The notes under the pieces: model-generated
The model's input: the letters and a program-made list of their open reading frames with translations, nothing else
Database searches by the model: none
Told to the model about the DNA's origin: nothing
Assembly (NCBI GenBank): GCA_021292105.1
Contig: CM037874.1
Span: 19,837,534 to 19,901,533, forward strand
Direction of reading: 5' to 3'
Length of the DNA: 64,000 bases
From: Anadara kagoshimensis
Taxonomy: Eukaryota; Mollusca; Bivalvia; Arcoida; Arcidae
Program-made: the position numbers and the translations under genes
Shown here: positions 36,700 to 48,600 of the stretch, one piece after another
Numbering within the stretch: position 1 is the stretch's first letter
Layout: the number at the start of each line of letters is the position of its first letter

Positions 36700-38190
36700 T
36701 CTACGATTGTGTATCAAAATAATAATGAAGTAATGAGAAAAATTCCCCAGGAGATTTCCACAGGGTTTAGTTTTACCCCAATATAACTTGAACCAGTAAC
36801 CTATATGTTTACGATACACATGCACGTGTAAGTATAAGAATCAATATCCTGGCAGTTAACCTTGCCAAAAATCTCCAAAAGAGAAATCAATTTTATATAA
36901 ATTTTGTATATAAAAGCGATTCTGAATTCAGCAAGGGTAGGCTTCAAGACCCTATGTTTCTTAAGGTGCTTGCTCAGAGCTACATGTACATGTATATCTG
37001 TAATGGTCTAATTTCAAATCGGATTTGAATTGTATTTCATGCTGATAAGTTTATCGAATGCACGGAAAATCAAGTACGACGTATCAGTCCTGCAAATTAC
37101 AATTCCATAAAAAAGCCAAGAAAAAAAATGAAAACTAGCAAGGTGAATTTTCACCAGTGAAGTGAGGCTAGATAATCGTAATAGTAACATAAATAGAAGT
37201 GGAGCAAATTTAGTTTTCATTTAGGTTTAAACAAATAAACATTTTGTCCAAAACACTATAATTATATTATTCTAAACAATTTTCAAGAATTGCACAATTA
37301 TTTTCGGTTAAATAGGTACATATACATTGTAAATCAGTTTCCATTGTCCAGTGGCGTGTTGCTTCTATATGAACCTTCAATTAATGTCCGAATTGGAGCA
37401 TATAAATGTAAAAATGTTTAACCTTAATATACATATAGATCATTGGTGGAAACTGGATGAGAAGGTTAGAGTAACCCACATCATTTTCATTACTGTTAAG
37501 TACAAGGCCGTTCCTAAAAACCTATAAACACATATGCCAAGTTTGACATCTTCATACAGATCCCAGACATGGCAGAACCCTGAGTATCATACTGTGTTCT
37601 TAAATCGAATTTTCTGTTTTACGGCAATTATGATTAAATATCCTTAAGAGCACCCAGTAGTCAGAATACCTGTTAATTAACTAATTGCACAATATAAGTC
37701 ATTTAGTGTTTTGTGTTAGTGTGGGTAATTTTCTTAAGGTTAATCCCAAAATGAACTGATGAGTTTACTGAGGTCGATATTTAGAGCTGGTCATGATGAT
37801 AGCAAGCAGTACCTCTTATGATCGTAATTAATTTGAATCAGACACTTCCCTATTTAACACGTTGTTATTACCTCGAAGATTACCATCACCACGTATATTT
37901 GCGGAGTTTGTCAGAACATTCGTGTATTATCAGTCATTACAAGAACGGCGTGTACTTTAGTAAAACTAAAACGAAGTCATTAATTTAATTATTGCCACAT
38001 GGATAATCACAACACTCTTAACGCCATCGTTCGTTGTATTTTATATTAAAACGAAAAACGCGTGGTGAATTGTTATTATTGCATTATTGTATCGGTTAAA
38101 TTGAAGTAAATTGATTATTATTTTGTTTCTTTTAGTATTTCAGACTTTTGTACTCTAAGAATGACTGAAGCACATTCGATTCCTATATCA
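36700..38190. other. No gene seen
   Basis: A possible very diverged Penelope-like tail lies near 37,075-37,200 (TTTTCACCAGTGAAGTGAGG on plus); otherwise featureless. Confidence 0.4.
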
Positions 38191-38194
38191 GAAT

Positions 38195-38290
38195 CCCATT
38201 CAAGCAGATTCTAGAGTAAGAAAGTTTTCCGTTCGCTTGGCGAAAGTAGGGTTTTTATTCGGGCACTCTGGTTTCCGCAAAAAGCAAAAA
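38195..38290 (+). mobile_element. SINE body fragment (family E)
   Basis: TTCGCTTGGCGAAAG and TTCGGGCACTCTGGTTTCC resemble the SINE body motif shared with 17.1 and 27.7 kb. An A-rich tail follows. Confidence 0.45.
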
Positions 38291-38399
38291 AAAAAAAAAT
38301 AAAATAAATAATAATAAGTTAATTTAGCTGAGGAAAGAAAAAAAACAATATTTAAAAAATTGTATATGTTGCCTGTGTTGTTTTAAACGGCAATTCTGA

Positions 38400-39440
38400 T
38401 AAATGTCAAATACTAAGACAACGGTTGGACATTTTGTAGGGACAAGCAAAGTTCCCCATCTAACCTTACCACACTCTATTGTAAATAGCGTTTTTATGGC
38501 ATTTCAACTAACCTATCGTAGATCTGGAGACACAAAATTTGCCCCTACATTTTTGGTCAGGTGTCCCCACTATGCTTGTGATGGAGCTCATAATTGTCCC
38601 CAGAACAACGGCTGGAGTCCCCCAAACCCTCTTTCTCTCTCCATCTCTTTTTCTCTCTCTCATATAAGTAATTAACAAATTAAATTCACCTTACTTGAAA
38701 CACACTGTGAAAATACCTGGCAAAATCATAAAGCTTTCTTTTTACAATTTAAACGTGATTGGAATTGACGGAAACTTTTGCTAAAACGTGTAATTACAGT
38801 AATCATATATCGATGCGTGGGCTAGAACAAACACGTGTAGAAAACATTTCACTTATAGTGCGTCAATTATGTAATTCTAGTTATTTGATGTATAACTCTG
38901 ACATTTATTTGATTATAACTAGTTCTATTTATTTTACATTTATTAACGCAAATTTTGAAATGGGTAGAATTCCATGTGTATGTTGTATTAGTGTCACTCT
39001 TGACAACTAAGGTGCGTGGTATGAATTGTTTTGAACCACATTTAACTCTGCATGAATTTATCTTTGGTTAATTTCAAAATAATGCAAAAAAGCTAAGATA
39101 TTCAAAATTTGCCTAGTCTTGTAATTTTTTTTCCTCTGGGAACATTGGGAACATTAAGTTGTACGATGTCGTGATCTTGATTTGGTTGGTGATATATCTT
39201 CAGTCGTCGCTTCTTTCTTCTAATGGAATGCTAATTTACCTTCTTCAGCGCAAATACTTTCAAATTAAAATCACATATCATTTTATTATCCATACTTTTG
39301 GTTCCTCTTGACACTATACAAAACTATTTTTGGAACTAATGGTCAATTTTGCAATAGGTATTTGAAACAACATTAAAACTAAACATGCAATTCAAAAGCT
39401 CTTCTTAAAACTTTATGACAAACGTGATGTCGAAGCAGAC
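38400..39440. other. No gene seen
   Basis: An open frame at 38,403-38,675 has no recognisable domain and ends in a CT-rich simple stretch (CTCTCTCC words), so I do not call it a gene. Confidence 0.45.
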
Positions 39441-39455
39441 TGTTTGCAAATAAAT

Positions 39456-39790
39456 AGTTGACTCAGGGATATTGCAAGCCTAGGCTTATAAAGGCTCTCA
39501 AGAATTTGCATGTCCTTCATCACAGTATTGTTGATAAGTTTTGGATAAGTCAATGATTGCGTTGGATATATTTGACGTCCCATAGTTCCATGTCCCTTTC
39601 ACACAATTTTGATTACACACGTGGCGGATGTAGTTAGCTACACATGAGGTGCTTACCTTTCCGGAGTACCCGGCGTCAGTTCCCTGGTGGAAGTTCGCGT
39701 GTCTAGCCTGACTTGTCAGTTTAAAATTCTTTTACCTTGCTTTTGGATTGTGATTCGGTCATGGATTAGTATGTTTGTTTTTGATTAGGT
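39456..39790 (+). mobile_element. Penelope-like element 3' end, well preserved
   Basis: Plus sense. Encodes the remnant of the protein end (TTGACTCAGGGATATTGCAA reads as LTQGYCK in the proper frame), then the UTR with GAGGTGCTTACC, TTTCCGGAGTACCCGG and CCCTGGTGGAAGTTC, and the terminal TTTTGGATTGTGATTCGG. Small indels interrupt the frame. Confidence 0.8.
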
Positions 39791-39829
39791 GTAGTTTTGG
39801 CAATCAAGAACAATACAAGATGAATTAAA

Positions 39830-40200
39830 TACAAACATAACAATCTGTATAGAAATATAACTTTCCCAAAGCAAATCTAAAACTGAAACTACCAAATTAA
39901 TTTCAACATGTGAACTTCCACCAGGAAAGTGATAACATGTGCTCAAGAGGGTAAGAACCTCCTGTTTAGCTAGCTATATCAATCACGTGCGAAATCGAAA
40001 GTGAGAATGAAAGGAAAACATGTTTTGAAGGCTTTGATATTCATTAGTCAAAAATTTGTTTCAAAACAGCTTAATTCGTTATATAATTTGCTCGAAGTTG
40101 GAACAGGCTGAAAAATAGCGTATTGACTGAGGGACAATATATCATAAGTACAAAAATCAGGTATATTGCTACATAGGAAAATAAAATTGACATTAAGAAA
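39830..40200 (-). mobile_element. Penelope-like element 3' end with RT remnant
   Basis: Minus-sense copy. After the UTR (GTGAACTTCCACCAGG) and a partial protein end, the sequence from 40,080 to 40,200 aligns on the minus strand with the RT region of the 51-kb copy (TGTAGCAATATACC and GTCAATACGCTA). This second copy shows that tail and RT belong together. It faces the preceding copy tail to tail, about 40 bp apart. Confidence 0.75.
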
Positions 40201-40684
40201 TTAAATTAAAAAGAGAAAATATTATAGAGACAAGATAAACATTTATAGAGACTAGTAATACATGATTGTATAGCGATCACAATATAATATTCGGAAGTTA
40301 TTATTTGTTTTAATTCTGTTAAACATTCTCCATTTTGAGTGATACAATGCATACATTTTTAAGAAGTGGTTGTATGGATTTGTTATATTTTCCCTTGCCA
40401 AAATTTTCTTTTGAACAAATATATTAAGGTAATTTTTTTAAAGTTAAATTCAAACAAGGGAATACACCAAGAAGAAAAAAACGTCAAAGCTATGTACGTA
40501 TATACAAAACAGAGACGCTAATGAGATGTTGTTTGGGTTGAAGAATAATATAGCCATACCATATCGTAAACAAATCTAGACATCATGTAATAATGCATGC
40601 AACTTTGTCTTTGATTTTCTTAAAGTTTCTCTTTATATATTTTGTTTATTTCCTTTTGTTTCTTTTTTAAAATCTAACATCAAA

Positions 40685-40750
40685 CATAACGATACTTGTT
40701 CAAATCACAATCCCAAAAGCGAAATAAAAACTCTCTAATTTAAAAAAAAA
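40685..40750 (-). mobile_element. Penelope-like 3' terminal fragment
   Basis: ACTTGTTCAAATCACAATCC and the following CAAAAGCGAAATAAAAAC match the terminal segment only. Confidence 0.6.
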
Positions 40751-40774
40751 AAAGAAAACGAAACCAAATAAATG

Positions 40775-41100
40775 AATCGATTGCAAATAAATTGTTGAGT
40801 CGGGAATATTGTAAGCCTAGGCTTATCAAGGCACTCAAAAAGTATTTTTGATATGTTTGATGTCTCTGTGTCTAGGCTTGCCCTGGAAATATTTGACGTC
40901 CCATAGTTCCATGTTCCTTTCACACAATTTTCATTACACACGTAGCACATGTAGCTTGCTAAACAGGAGGTGCTTACCTTTCCGGAGCACCCGGTCTCAT
41001 TGTTGGAAGTTTATGTGTCTAACCTGACTTGTCAGTTCCACAGATTTTTCTTTGGTTCTGGATTGTGATTTAGACATGGATTAGTATGTTTGTTTTTATT
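40775..41100 (+). mobile_element. Penelope-like element 3' end, well preserved
   Basis: Plus sense. GCAAATAAATTGTTGAG preserves the ANKLL codons that are broken by a stop in the 51-kb copy. It continues through AAGCCTAGGCTTATCAAGGC, the UTR hairpin (GGAGGTGCTTACC / TTTCCGGAGCACCC) and the terminus GGATTGTGATTTAGACATGG. Confidence 0.8.
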
Positions 41101-41127
41101 TAAAAAGAAAAGATGCTCAAACCAAAT

Positions 41128-41145
41128 AAATAAATAAATAAATAA

Positions 41146-41178
<33 letters not shown>

Positions 41179-41204
41179 ATATATAATATTATATTATATA
41201 TATA
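41128..41204. repeat. AAAT and TA microsatellite
   Basis: Five AAAT repeats run into a TA tract with short interruptions. Confidence 0.9.
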
Positions 41205-41487
41205 AAACAACAGTATTGATTTGCAATTTACCTTAGCTACCGAAACCAATTGTTTTGGGATATAAGTTAAACGTTGTCGTTTTGCATACAGACAAGAGAG
41301 GACAACTCCCTAGAGACGACATAAATGTCAAACCTATATGTTGTTAATGTAATGTTCTGTAGGTGGTACAACTAAAATAAAACCATATCGCTTATATACA
41401 TCTAGACATCATAAACCAAGTTGATATACTCTATTTATATTCTCCAAATGTCTCCCTGTCTGTTTATCTCTGTATAAAACACAAGAA

Positions 41488-41680
41488 CAGAAATCAAATG
41501 CAAACATACTGGTCCATGTCTTAATCACAAATTTCAAAACTAAGTTAATATTTTGAACATTAGCAAAATATTTAAACACGGGAACTTTAAACAGACAAAT
41601 GAGGTCGGATGCTTCGGAATGGAAAGCAACTCCTGTCTAGCTTGCTACATCTCAAACAAAACCATATCGCAAATACATCT
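41488..41680 (-). mobile_element. Penelope-like element 3' end
   Basis: GCAAACATACTGGTCCATG, then AACACGGGAACTTTAAAC, GGATGCTTCGGAATGG and CTCCTGTCTAGCTTGC. A further isolated terminal piece lies at 41,786-41,826. Confidence 0.65.
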
Positions 41681-41882
41681 GGACTTAAACCAAGTTGATG
41701 TACTATACATGCATTTCCTGAATGTCTGCTTGACTCAATCTTTGTATAAGAATGAAGAAACATTAGCATTGACATTTCAATGCAATAAAATGCAAACATA
41801 CTGCCCCATGCCTAATTCAAGATCCTTATTCCTTTTTTCAACACGTTGAATTTTTTTTCACAATTTTGGTCCTTGTGTTTTA

Positions 41883-41928
41883 AGCATTACTGATGAGAAA
41901 TTGTATTTCGAAGCAGTCGTCTGGTGCT
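41883..41928 (+). ncRNA. Hammerhead-ribozyme-like motif, copy 4
   Basis: The best-folded of the five. Stem I pairs AGCATTA with TGGTGCT over seven positions including two G-U pairs. The core CTGATGA is intact. Stem II is GAAAT/ATTTC with loop TGT. GAAGC replaces GAAAC, followed by loop AGTC and cleavage triplet GTC. The second stem II pair is A-U where the others have G-C, a compensatory change. The A-to-G change in the GAAA box should impair cleavage. Confidence 0.6.
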
Positions 41929-42429
41929 GTAAGATTAACACTGGTATGATACATGTATGTTTTATTTAGAAACTTCACGAAGAACACAAAAATCCTTACA
42001 TCTCGGAAACATCATTGTCGGTTTCTTATGTTTGATATGGTATAAATCAAAGCCAAGGATTTCGAACAATCTGTTGAGCTTTGTGGTGTTACTTTTATAC
42101 ATAAAAAACCCGTAAAAGACAAAGACAATATTTGGTACAACTATATACTACTGCATAACAAAGCTAAATTATAAAGTACTAGCAGTAAAAATTATGCAAC
42201 TTTGTTTATATTTATTACGCCCATTTTTTTTGTTTTCCAACGTTTCTTCCTAATCTGTTAATATCCTTTATTCAAAGCTAGTAGACACAATATACATATT
42301 TTTTTTAAATTCCCAAAACCGCGTGAAAATTCTATAAATAACGATTGAGCGTGTATTTCGAGAAAAACAAATCTGCTGAAAAGGCATAATAATGTTATAA
42401 TTCAAAATATGCTATAATGATTCATACAG

Positions 42430-42750
42430 TACTTGAAAAGCGGAAGCGAAGCCTTGGCTTATTATTATTATTATAGTCATCACTGTATTGTTGATACTTA
42501 TGCTGTTTCCATGTCAAAAATTACCCTGGATATATTTGATGCCCAATAGTTTCATGTTCCTTTCATTTTCAATTTTAATTTAACACGTACCAGATGTAAG
42601 TAGCTAAACAGGATGTACTTGGCGAATCTCGGAGCTGCCGGCTTCACTTTCCTTGTGGAAGCGTTTTACTTCATTTGACAGTTTCAACATTTACACTTTG
42701 AGTTTTTGTTTGAAGTTTCGGTACTTAGTATGTTTTGTTTGTGTTTTTTT
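42430..42750 (+). mobile_element. Penelope-like element 3' end, diverged
   Basis: CACTGTATTGTTGATA, CCTGGATATATTTGATG, GTAGCTAAACAGGATG and GGAGCTGCCGGC keep the family order. The hammerhead-like motif lies about 0.5 kb upstream in the same sense. Confidence 0.65.
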
Positions 42751-43639
42751 AACAAGCATATATGTTGCATTGCTGGCAAAGCTTCTCCTGATGCGAAATG
42801 AAATCATTCGGAAAAAGGTTGAATAGATACCACATTTCCTGGAAAATTCAAAAGGGCAGAATAAAAAATCATGTAGCTAATGTAAAGTTGCTTTGAGGAA
42901 ACAATATAAAGAAATTATCGTACATACATCTTGAGACTTAACAGTTCTGATATTACTATAATATCACAGCACTTGACTGCATTGTGTTATCAATTCCATT
43001 GTCATGATCTTAACAATAGCCTATAGTGCCAACACATTTTGTTTTTTAACTGGTCTTTGTATTTCGATTATTCCCTTTTTTATGTTCTTTGACTAAAACC
43101 AAGTACATCTGTTTGAGCTTCAAATTTATTTTTTATACTTTGCGTATTACTGCAGCTTTTATATGTTGCAATTAAGGAAGATAAGAAAACACATCGCGAA
43201 GATGACATAAACATCAAAACTTTGCACTTAAACTGAGATGTTAATTAGATAATATTTAGGTGGTGCAGTAATATAAATAGACAATGATATTATCCTAAAT
43301 GAATCATGACATTATGTAAAACTTTGGCATATCCCTGTTCATTTATCATTGCATCCTATCCTGTAACTTGTAATATTATAACTTGTACTATTATAACTTC
43401 AAGATAACAAATGCAAAATGTTTATCTCTCAATTCACATAGATTCAAATATTGTCTTTGTCTGTGTATGCCAAGATTTAGGTGTTTCATACTAATTATAG
43501 AAGTGGTAAATTGCTAGCAGGACAAGAGAACACTTAGAAGTTAATACAATCGTCAAATCTTTGTAAACAAAAACGTCAACGATATGCACTAAAAGTTGAT
43601 AATTTAACAAGTCTATATCGAAAGCGAATCTCGACATTT

Positions 43640-43790
43640 TGACATCAAAAACAAACATGCGGGTCCATGAAAACGAAGAAATTCTTTTGAAAACTGACAA
43701 ATTTAGTTAAACATGTAAACTTTTACCAAGGGAGTAGTGCTTCGGGAGAGTAAGCACCACCTGTTTAGTTTGCTACAACCGTGATGTTCT
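43640..43790 (-). mobile_element. Penelope-like element 3' UTR in array
   Basis: AAAAACAAACATGCGGGTCC, TTTTACCAAGGGAGTAG, and AGTAAGCACCACCTGTTTAG; no coding part. Confidence 0.65.
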
Positions 43791-43935
43791 CGGGAGATAA
43801 TGAAAATAACAATTATCATTGAACTAACAAAAAATAACAAATGAAACAGGTAAACCGTTTTCAAATAATGTCTTGGTCTGTTCATGCCAAGATTTAGTTT
43901 TTAGGAATCTATATCATACACGAATCTCGACATTA

Positions 43936-44130
43936 TGTAATCAAAACAAAAATACTGGTCCATATTCAACCCACAATTCAAACATCAAACAGGTGATTTT
44001 GAAAAATGTAAAATTAAGTTAAGCATGTAAACGTATGTATCCAACAGAAAAATGAAGCTGGTGCCTTGGAAAAGCAATGTAAAGCTAGCTACCTTCTTCG
44101 TGCGTTAAAAATTGGGATACTATAAACATG
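43936..44130 (-). mobile_element. Penelope-like element 3' UTR in array
   Basis: AAAATACTGGTCCATATTC begins the copy and GTAAAGCTAGCTACC marks its inner part. Confidence 0.6.
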
Positions 44131-44349
44131 AATTTTATGAAACAAAATGAAACGAATTGCCATAAAGTCCATTATTTTTTAAATTTTTTCTGTGTGTGCC
44201 AAGATTTGGTTTTTGTAATATGAATGTTAAAAGTGGTTAATTGTTAGTCAGACGAAGGAACTCCTTAGAGATGACAGGAACGTCAAAGCTATGTACTTAA
44301 TATTAAGAGTTTAACGAGTATAACACTTCTATATTTATTGTAAATACAT

Positions 44350-45830
44350 TATCAAAAACAAATATACGGGTCTATATCAGGCATGGGGTAATGCTAATTT
44401 GTAATTGTAATGCCCTGTAATGCATTACATTTTTTCAAAGTAATGCATGTAATGTGTAATGCCCTAATTTTTGCATTACATGTAATTGTAATGTAATGCA
44501 TTACATAGAGAAAAATGCATGTAATTTAAGCATTACATGGCATTACATAGCATTTCTTCTCTAGATCTATTAAATGTTAGATATTATTACCATTACAATT
44601 CAGGGCTAGTAAGTACCTACATACTACTTTTTTCCCTAATATAAAATATGAAAATTGATGTCTAGAAAAATTGTAACTGTGAACTGTTGTCAAACTAATG
44701 ATTTATTTCATTCAACCTTAATACTAAAACTATATAAAATGCTAAAAAGTTAGTATACTTCAGATCATTTTGAATTTCCAACAAATGAATGTAAAGGATA
44801 AAAATACATTTTAAAGCAAAATGCAAATGCTGATTTTAGTACTATCAGGAAGTCTAGAGATCACATCAAAATTTAAAACATATCTAAATATAAGTTTCAG
44901 TAACTACAATAATTTGTAATTTTGCTTTAACTGATAACCTGTGATGAAAACAATTTTATTTTTACCAGAAATTGTTTTTTGTAATCCCTTTTGATATGGT
45001 TTTAAGGTAACCTATCTTTAATGATTAAAGAAGTTGTTTGTTAAGTATGGTTTATAAATTACACCTGACAATACCACTAATTAGTTTGTATACCTATCAA
45101 CTCCTTTTACTGTTTTGATTTAATGGTAATTAAGAAACACTTAGTGAATAAAATAAATAAAAAAATAAAAACATATAGTATGAAAAAATTCCCTACAGCA
45201 TCTCTGTTTTTTCTTCGTAATTTTTAGAGTACAACAGAAATGTATATTTAGATAATAAAAAGTCTGACATAAATGAACAATCAACTTTGACAAATTTTGT
45301 AAAACCTACTGGTAAACAGCAGAAATATCAGTTGAATGACACAAAGCAAAAAGAATCTATACATGCACTTATTGACTATATATACTCCTGTTTTCAACAG
45401 TTGAAAATCAAAACATAAGAACTTTATAGAAAAAGAACCCAAAATTTAATTTCAAATTTTGAATCCGAAACATATCATATTTATATGTTTGGATTCTTTA
45501 TGAAATGTAATGTGTAATATAATGCATTACTTTGGTAAAGTAATTGTAATGTAATGCATTACTTTCCAAAATACATGTAATTGTAATTGTAATATAATGC
45601 TACTTTTGTCAAAGTAATTGTAATGTAATGCATTACATTGCAATGTAATTCGCCCCATGCCTGGTCTATATTCAAACCAAACACACAAAATAACGAAGAA
45701 AAACTTTGAAAAATGGACACTTTTTGTCAAACATGTGTACTTAGAATTACACTTGAAAAGTGAAACCGGATTTCTCGTGAAAGGAAGCATCTCCTGTTTA
45801 GTTTGCTATCTGTCATGTCTTAAATCAAAA
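44350..45830 (-). mobile_element. Penelope-like 3' UTR split by a hAT insertion
   Basis: The tail starts at ATCAAAAACAAATATACGG (44,351), is interrupted at 44,377, and resumes at 45,664 with the duplicated GTCTATAT, continuing to TCTCCTGTTTAGTTTGC near 45,800. Confidence 0.8.
44378..45663. mobile_element. Non-autonomous hAT element, 1,286 bp
   Basis: Ends CAGGCATGGGG and CCCCATGCCTG form 11-bp terminal inverted repeats. Perfect 8-bp direct repeats GTCTATAT flank it (44,370-44,377 and 45,664-45,671), the hAT hallmark. Both ends carry clusters of the palindrome GTAATGCATTAC, possible transposase binding sites. The interior has no transposase frame, so it depends on another element; different ends and target length exclude the 28.9-kb hAT as a close relative. 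Confidence 0.9.
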
Positions 45831-46084
45831 TCGGGGATGAAAGACACATTGAACTAATAAAAAACAAATTAATGAAAAAGGTTTACCTCAAAATTCACAA
45901 ATATTGTCTTTCTCTGTCAGTGCTAACGTTTAGTTTTGCAGTATGAATTTTAGAAGTTGGTTATTGTTTCAGTCAGACGAGATAATTCCTTTCAAATGAC
46001 ACAAACATCAAAGCTTCGTATTAAAGCTTGGGGATGTAACGAGTATAACATGCCTATATCCTACACAAATATCTATATTATGTA

Positions 46085-46290
46085 ATAAAAACAAACATAC
46101 CGCTCCAGGTTCAAACCAGAATCCATAAAACGAAAAAAAAGCTTGGAAAATGGAATTTTTTTATTAAACATGTGATTTTCGAATTGAAGTGAAGCCGAAT
46201 GTCTAAGAAGGGTAAATATCACTTCTCTAGCTTGGTATCCGTCACTTTTTAATCAGAATTGAGGATGAAAGGAACGTTGTACAATTGATA
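46085..46290 (-). mobile_element. Penelope-like element 3' UTR in array
   Basis: AAAAACAAACATACCGCTCC, AACATGTGATTTTCG and GGGTAAATATCACTTC; diverged. Confidence 0.6.
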
Positions 46291-46799
46291 TTCTAATTAA
46301 TGGAAAAATTACCTCACAAATCGCAGAAATTCAAATATTGCCTTAGTCTGTCTGTGCCAAGATTTGGTATTGCAATATGAATTTTAGAAGTGGTTAATTG
46401 TTGCAGTTAGACAAGGGAACTCCTTAAAGAGATGACGGAAACGTCAAAACTATGTACTAAAACTTGAGATTTTAACGAGAAAAACAAGTCTTTATTGTAA
46501 ATAAATCTCGACGTTATGTAACAAAGTTTGCATGTTTTTAAGAAGGCATGTCTAGTTCAATGTTTCTTATTTCGCTGATGATGAAATACCATGTCAATTG
46601 GGATTACTTTTATGTTGTAAACACATGAGATAATTAGTTGAGTGATACTGATGTATTTCTACAGATGTTCTGATGTTCTTATTGCTTCTGTTGCTCACAT
46701 AAGAGTTGCTACTTAATTTAAAAGTTTAATTATTTCTTTTATATGAACACTTTTCTAATTTTTGTATGGTTTTAAAAACTAATCGTGTCAATATTATTA

Positions 46800-46959
46800 C
46801 TGTAAACGTATTAATTTTCGATTGTAACCAAGCGAAAATTATTTCAAGCTTAGTGTGTTATGGTGCACATTTTAAAAACGCGACAATTTAACTACGCGGA
46901 AATGTGTAAATTTCCTTTACCGCGAAAATAAATACACGCAAAATTAAATACGTTTACAG
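46800..46959. mobile_element. TA-flanked MITE, 160 bp
   Basis: Inverted ends CTGTAAACGTATT and AATACGTTTACAG, with TA on each side. A GCGAAAAT-rich interior resembles the 36.46-kb element in style, but the ends differ. Confidence 0.75.
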
Positions 46960-47540
46960 TATTTCCTCTAGGTCTCTGTTCCTACATAATTTGTTACCTG
47001 ATTGTTAGTTTTATGTTATAAGGCTACAGTTTCACAATTATTTTGAACTAAGATTTCCCTTAGCGTAATTTTAGGCATCTCTTTTGGAACTAGAATTCAG
47101 CATAATTTACAACTTTTGATGCAGATGTTAAACCTGTTAAGTCTTCTTCAAAATAACACAGTGGATTCTGAATGTTTTTACATACAATTAATAATTTTAA
47201 TGATTTAAGTTAACAGGAATCTTAGTTCAAAATAATTGGTGACAAAAATGTTCTTATGGCATTTACTCCATAGTAAAGGATAATTAATTCAAAGTCAAAG
47301 ATTTCCTTTGCCCCAATGCATTTTTTGTGCATGTAAAGAAAATGAGCATTTTTTGTAAACTTTATACAAAGATTACTTTAAACGGATTTTATATTGTTTT
47401 TGTTATTACATTTATAAATTTTGTGATTTCTATAAACAATTTGAAAAATATGATCGGTTTTACAATTGTAAAGAAATTTCTATGTATACAGTTTTCAAAA
47501 TATTATGTCTTTTAAGCTTAGCATGATAATTAGGTAATGA

Positions 47541-47640
47541 TCAAAAACAAACATACTAGGCAATTTCCAAATAACCATCCCAAAGCAAAGTAAAAACTTT
47601 GAAACTGGACAATTAAGTTTAAAGCAGCTTTAAGGTCACT
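47541..47640 (-). mobile_element. Penelope-like 3' terminal fragment
   Basis: ATCAAAAACAAACATACTAG followed by CATCCCAAAGCAAAGTAAA; truncated before the hairpin region. Confidence 0.65.
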
Positions 47641-47649
47641 GTACCAACG

Positions 47650-48600
47650 TCAAAAAGTAAAATTATAATATAGAAAAACGTTTTTAAATAAGAAGAAAAT
47701 GTATTTTAATAATACAATTAATAAATTAAAATTTGCATTTGATCCCTCTTGCCATGTGTTGGGTCAAATAAGATCTACAACAATTTAAACGATCACTTAG
47801 CAATAGATATAGCACATTCCAGATATACCTAGGGATATCTGACGTTCATTAATAGTTGACCAAGCATTTAACATGTGTGGTCTTTCAGATCCCATAAGCA
47901 TGTTGGATCTGGTGTCTTAATGTTTTTTTTATTTCAATTTGCTTTTAAAACGTCTTTGTTTCTTAAGATTAATACAATTTTTAGCATCATTTACTGATAA
48001 ATATACGATTAGGGTTAAGAAACGTCACAGTGGTTTGAAAATTCTCAATAGATGTTCCATAAAATGGTTTTGAGTCTGATAAAAAAGTCGGTTTGTCTAA
48101 ATTGTTTAATTCGTTTATCGTAACAGGAAAATTTTATTGGCAATATTAAGTCGTGAATTAGGTCAAAGAAATTAGGTCACAGATGAAAGACTCCATTAAA
48201 CAACATACTGCAAAAAAAAAAAAAAGAAAAAAATTCAAATAACTTTTTCACCATCAAACTTTAATCTTTTGGTTTTTAAAATGTATTAAAAGGGTAAGTT
48301 TAATATAATCTGACAATGCAACATTCTATTTAATATTGATGTTTCTGCCAAGATAATGCACATTTCGAATCCATTTGTTATTTAATGTGGCAATATAAAT
48401 TTGTTTTGAACGCTTGAGCTTATTGTTAAACACCTTAAAAATGGAAGGTTTTTTTAAGTGCAGTATCTACCCTACATCAAGTTACTTTCTTATATATTAT
48501 GGTTTTATTTACAATTTTGAAAAGAAAAAAACAAAACAAAAAAATTTACCATATTTCTCTGGTTTTTTCCACCTCAATCTGAAAGACGGTGTATTAATAA
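47650..48600. other. No gene seen
   Basis: AT-rich, with an A-run near 48,212-48,235. A frame at 48,414-48,626 has no domain. Confidence 0.45.

Larger units (their letters stand above)
40440..46520. repeat. Tandem array of about 430-bp units containing Penelope-like tails
   Basis: A block with AGATGACA..AACGTCAAAGCTATGTACT recurs at about 40.48, 41.31, 43.20, 43.56, 44.27, 46.00 and 46.43 kb, mostly followed within 60-200 bp by a minus-sense Penelope-like 3' tail. Several units also share TGTCTGTGCCAAGATTT. Spacing is about 430-440 bp where undisturbed (44.27 to 46.00 kb after subtracting the 1,286-bp insertion; 46.00 to 46.43 kb). Units are diverged and some are rearranged. Confidence 0.65.

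Noticed and set aside
38403..38675. 90-residue open frame with several Cys and Pro
   Set aside because: No recognisable family, and the end is simple CT-rich sequence; not enough to call a gene.
42780..42820. Sequence with CTGATG, a short hairpin and GAAA
   Set aside because: The A after CTGATG is missing and no stem I or cleavage triplet can be paired; likely chance.
46570..46590. CTGATGATGAAAT resembling a hammerhead core
   Set aside because: There is no room for stem II and no matching flanks.
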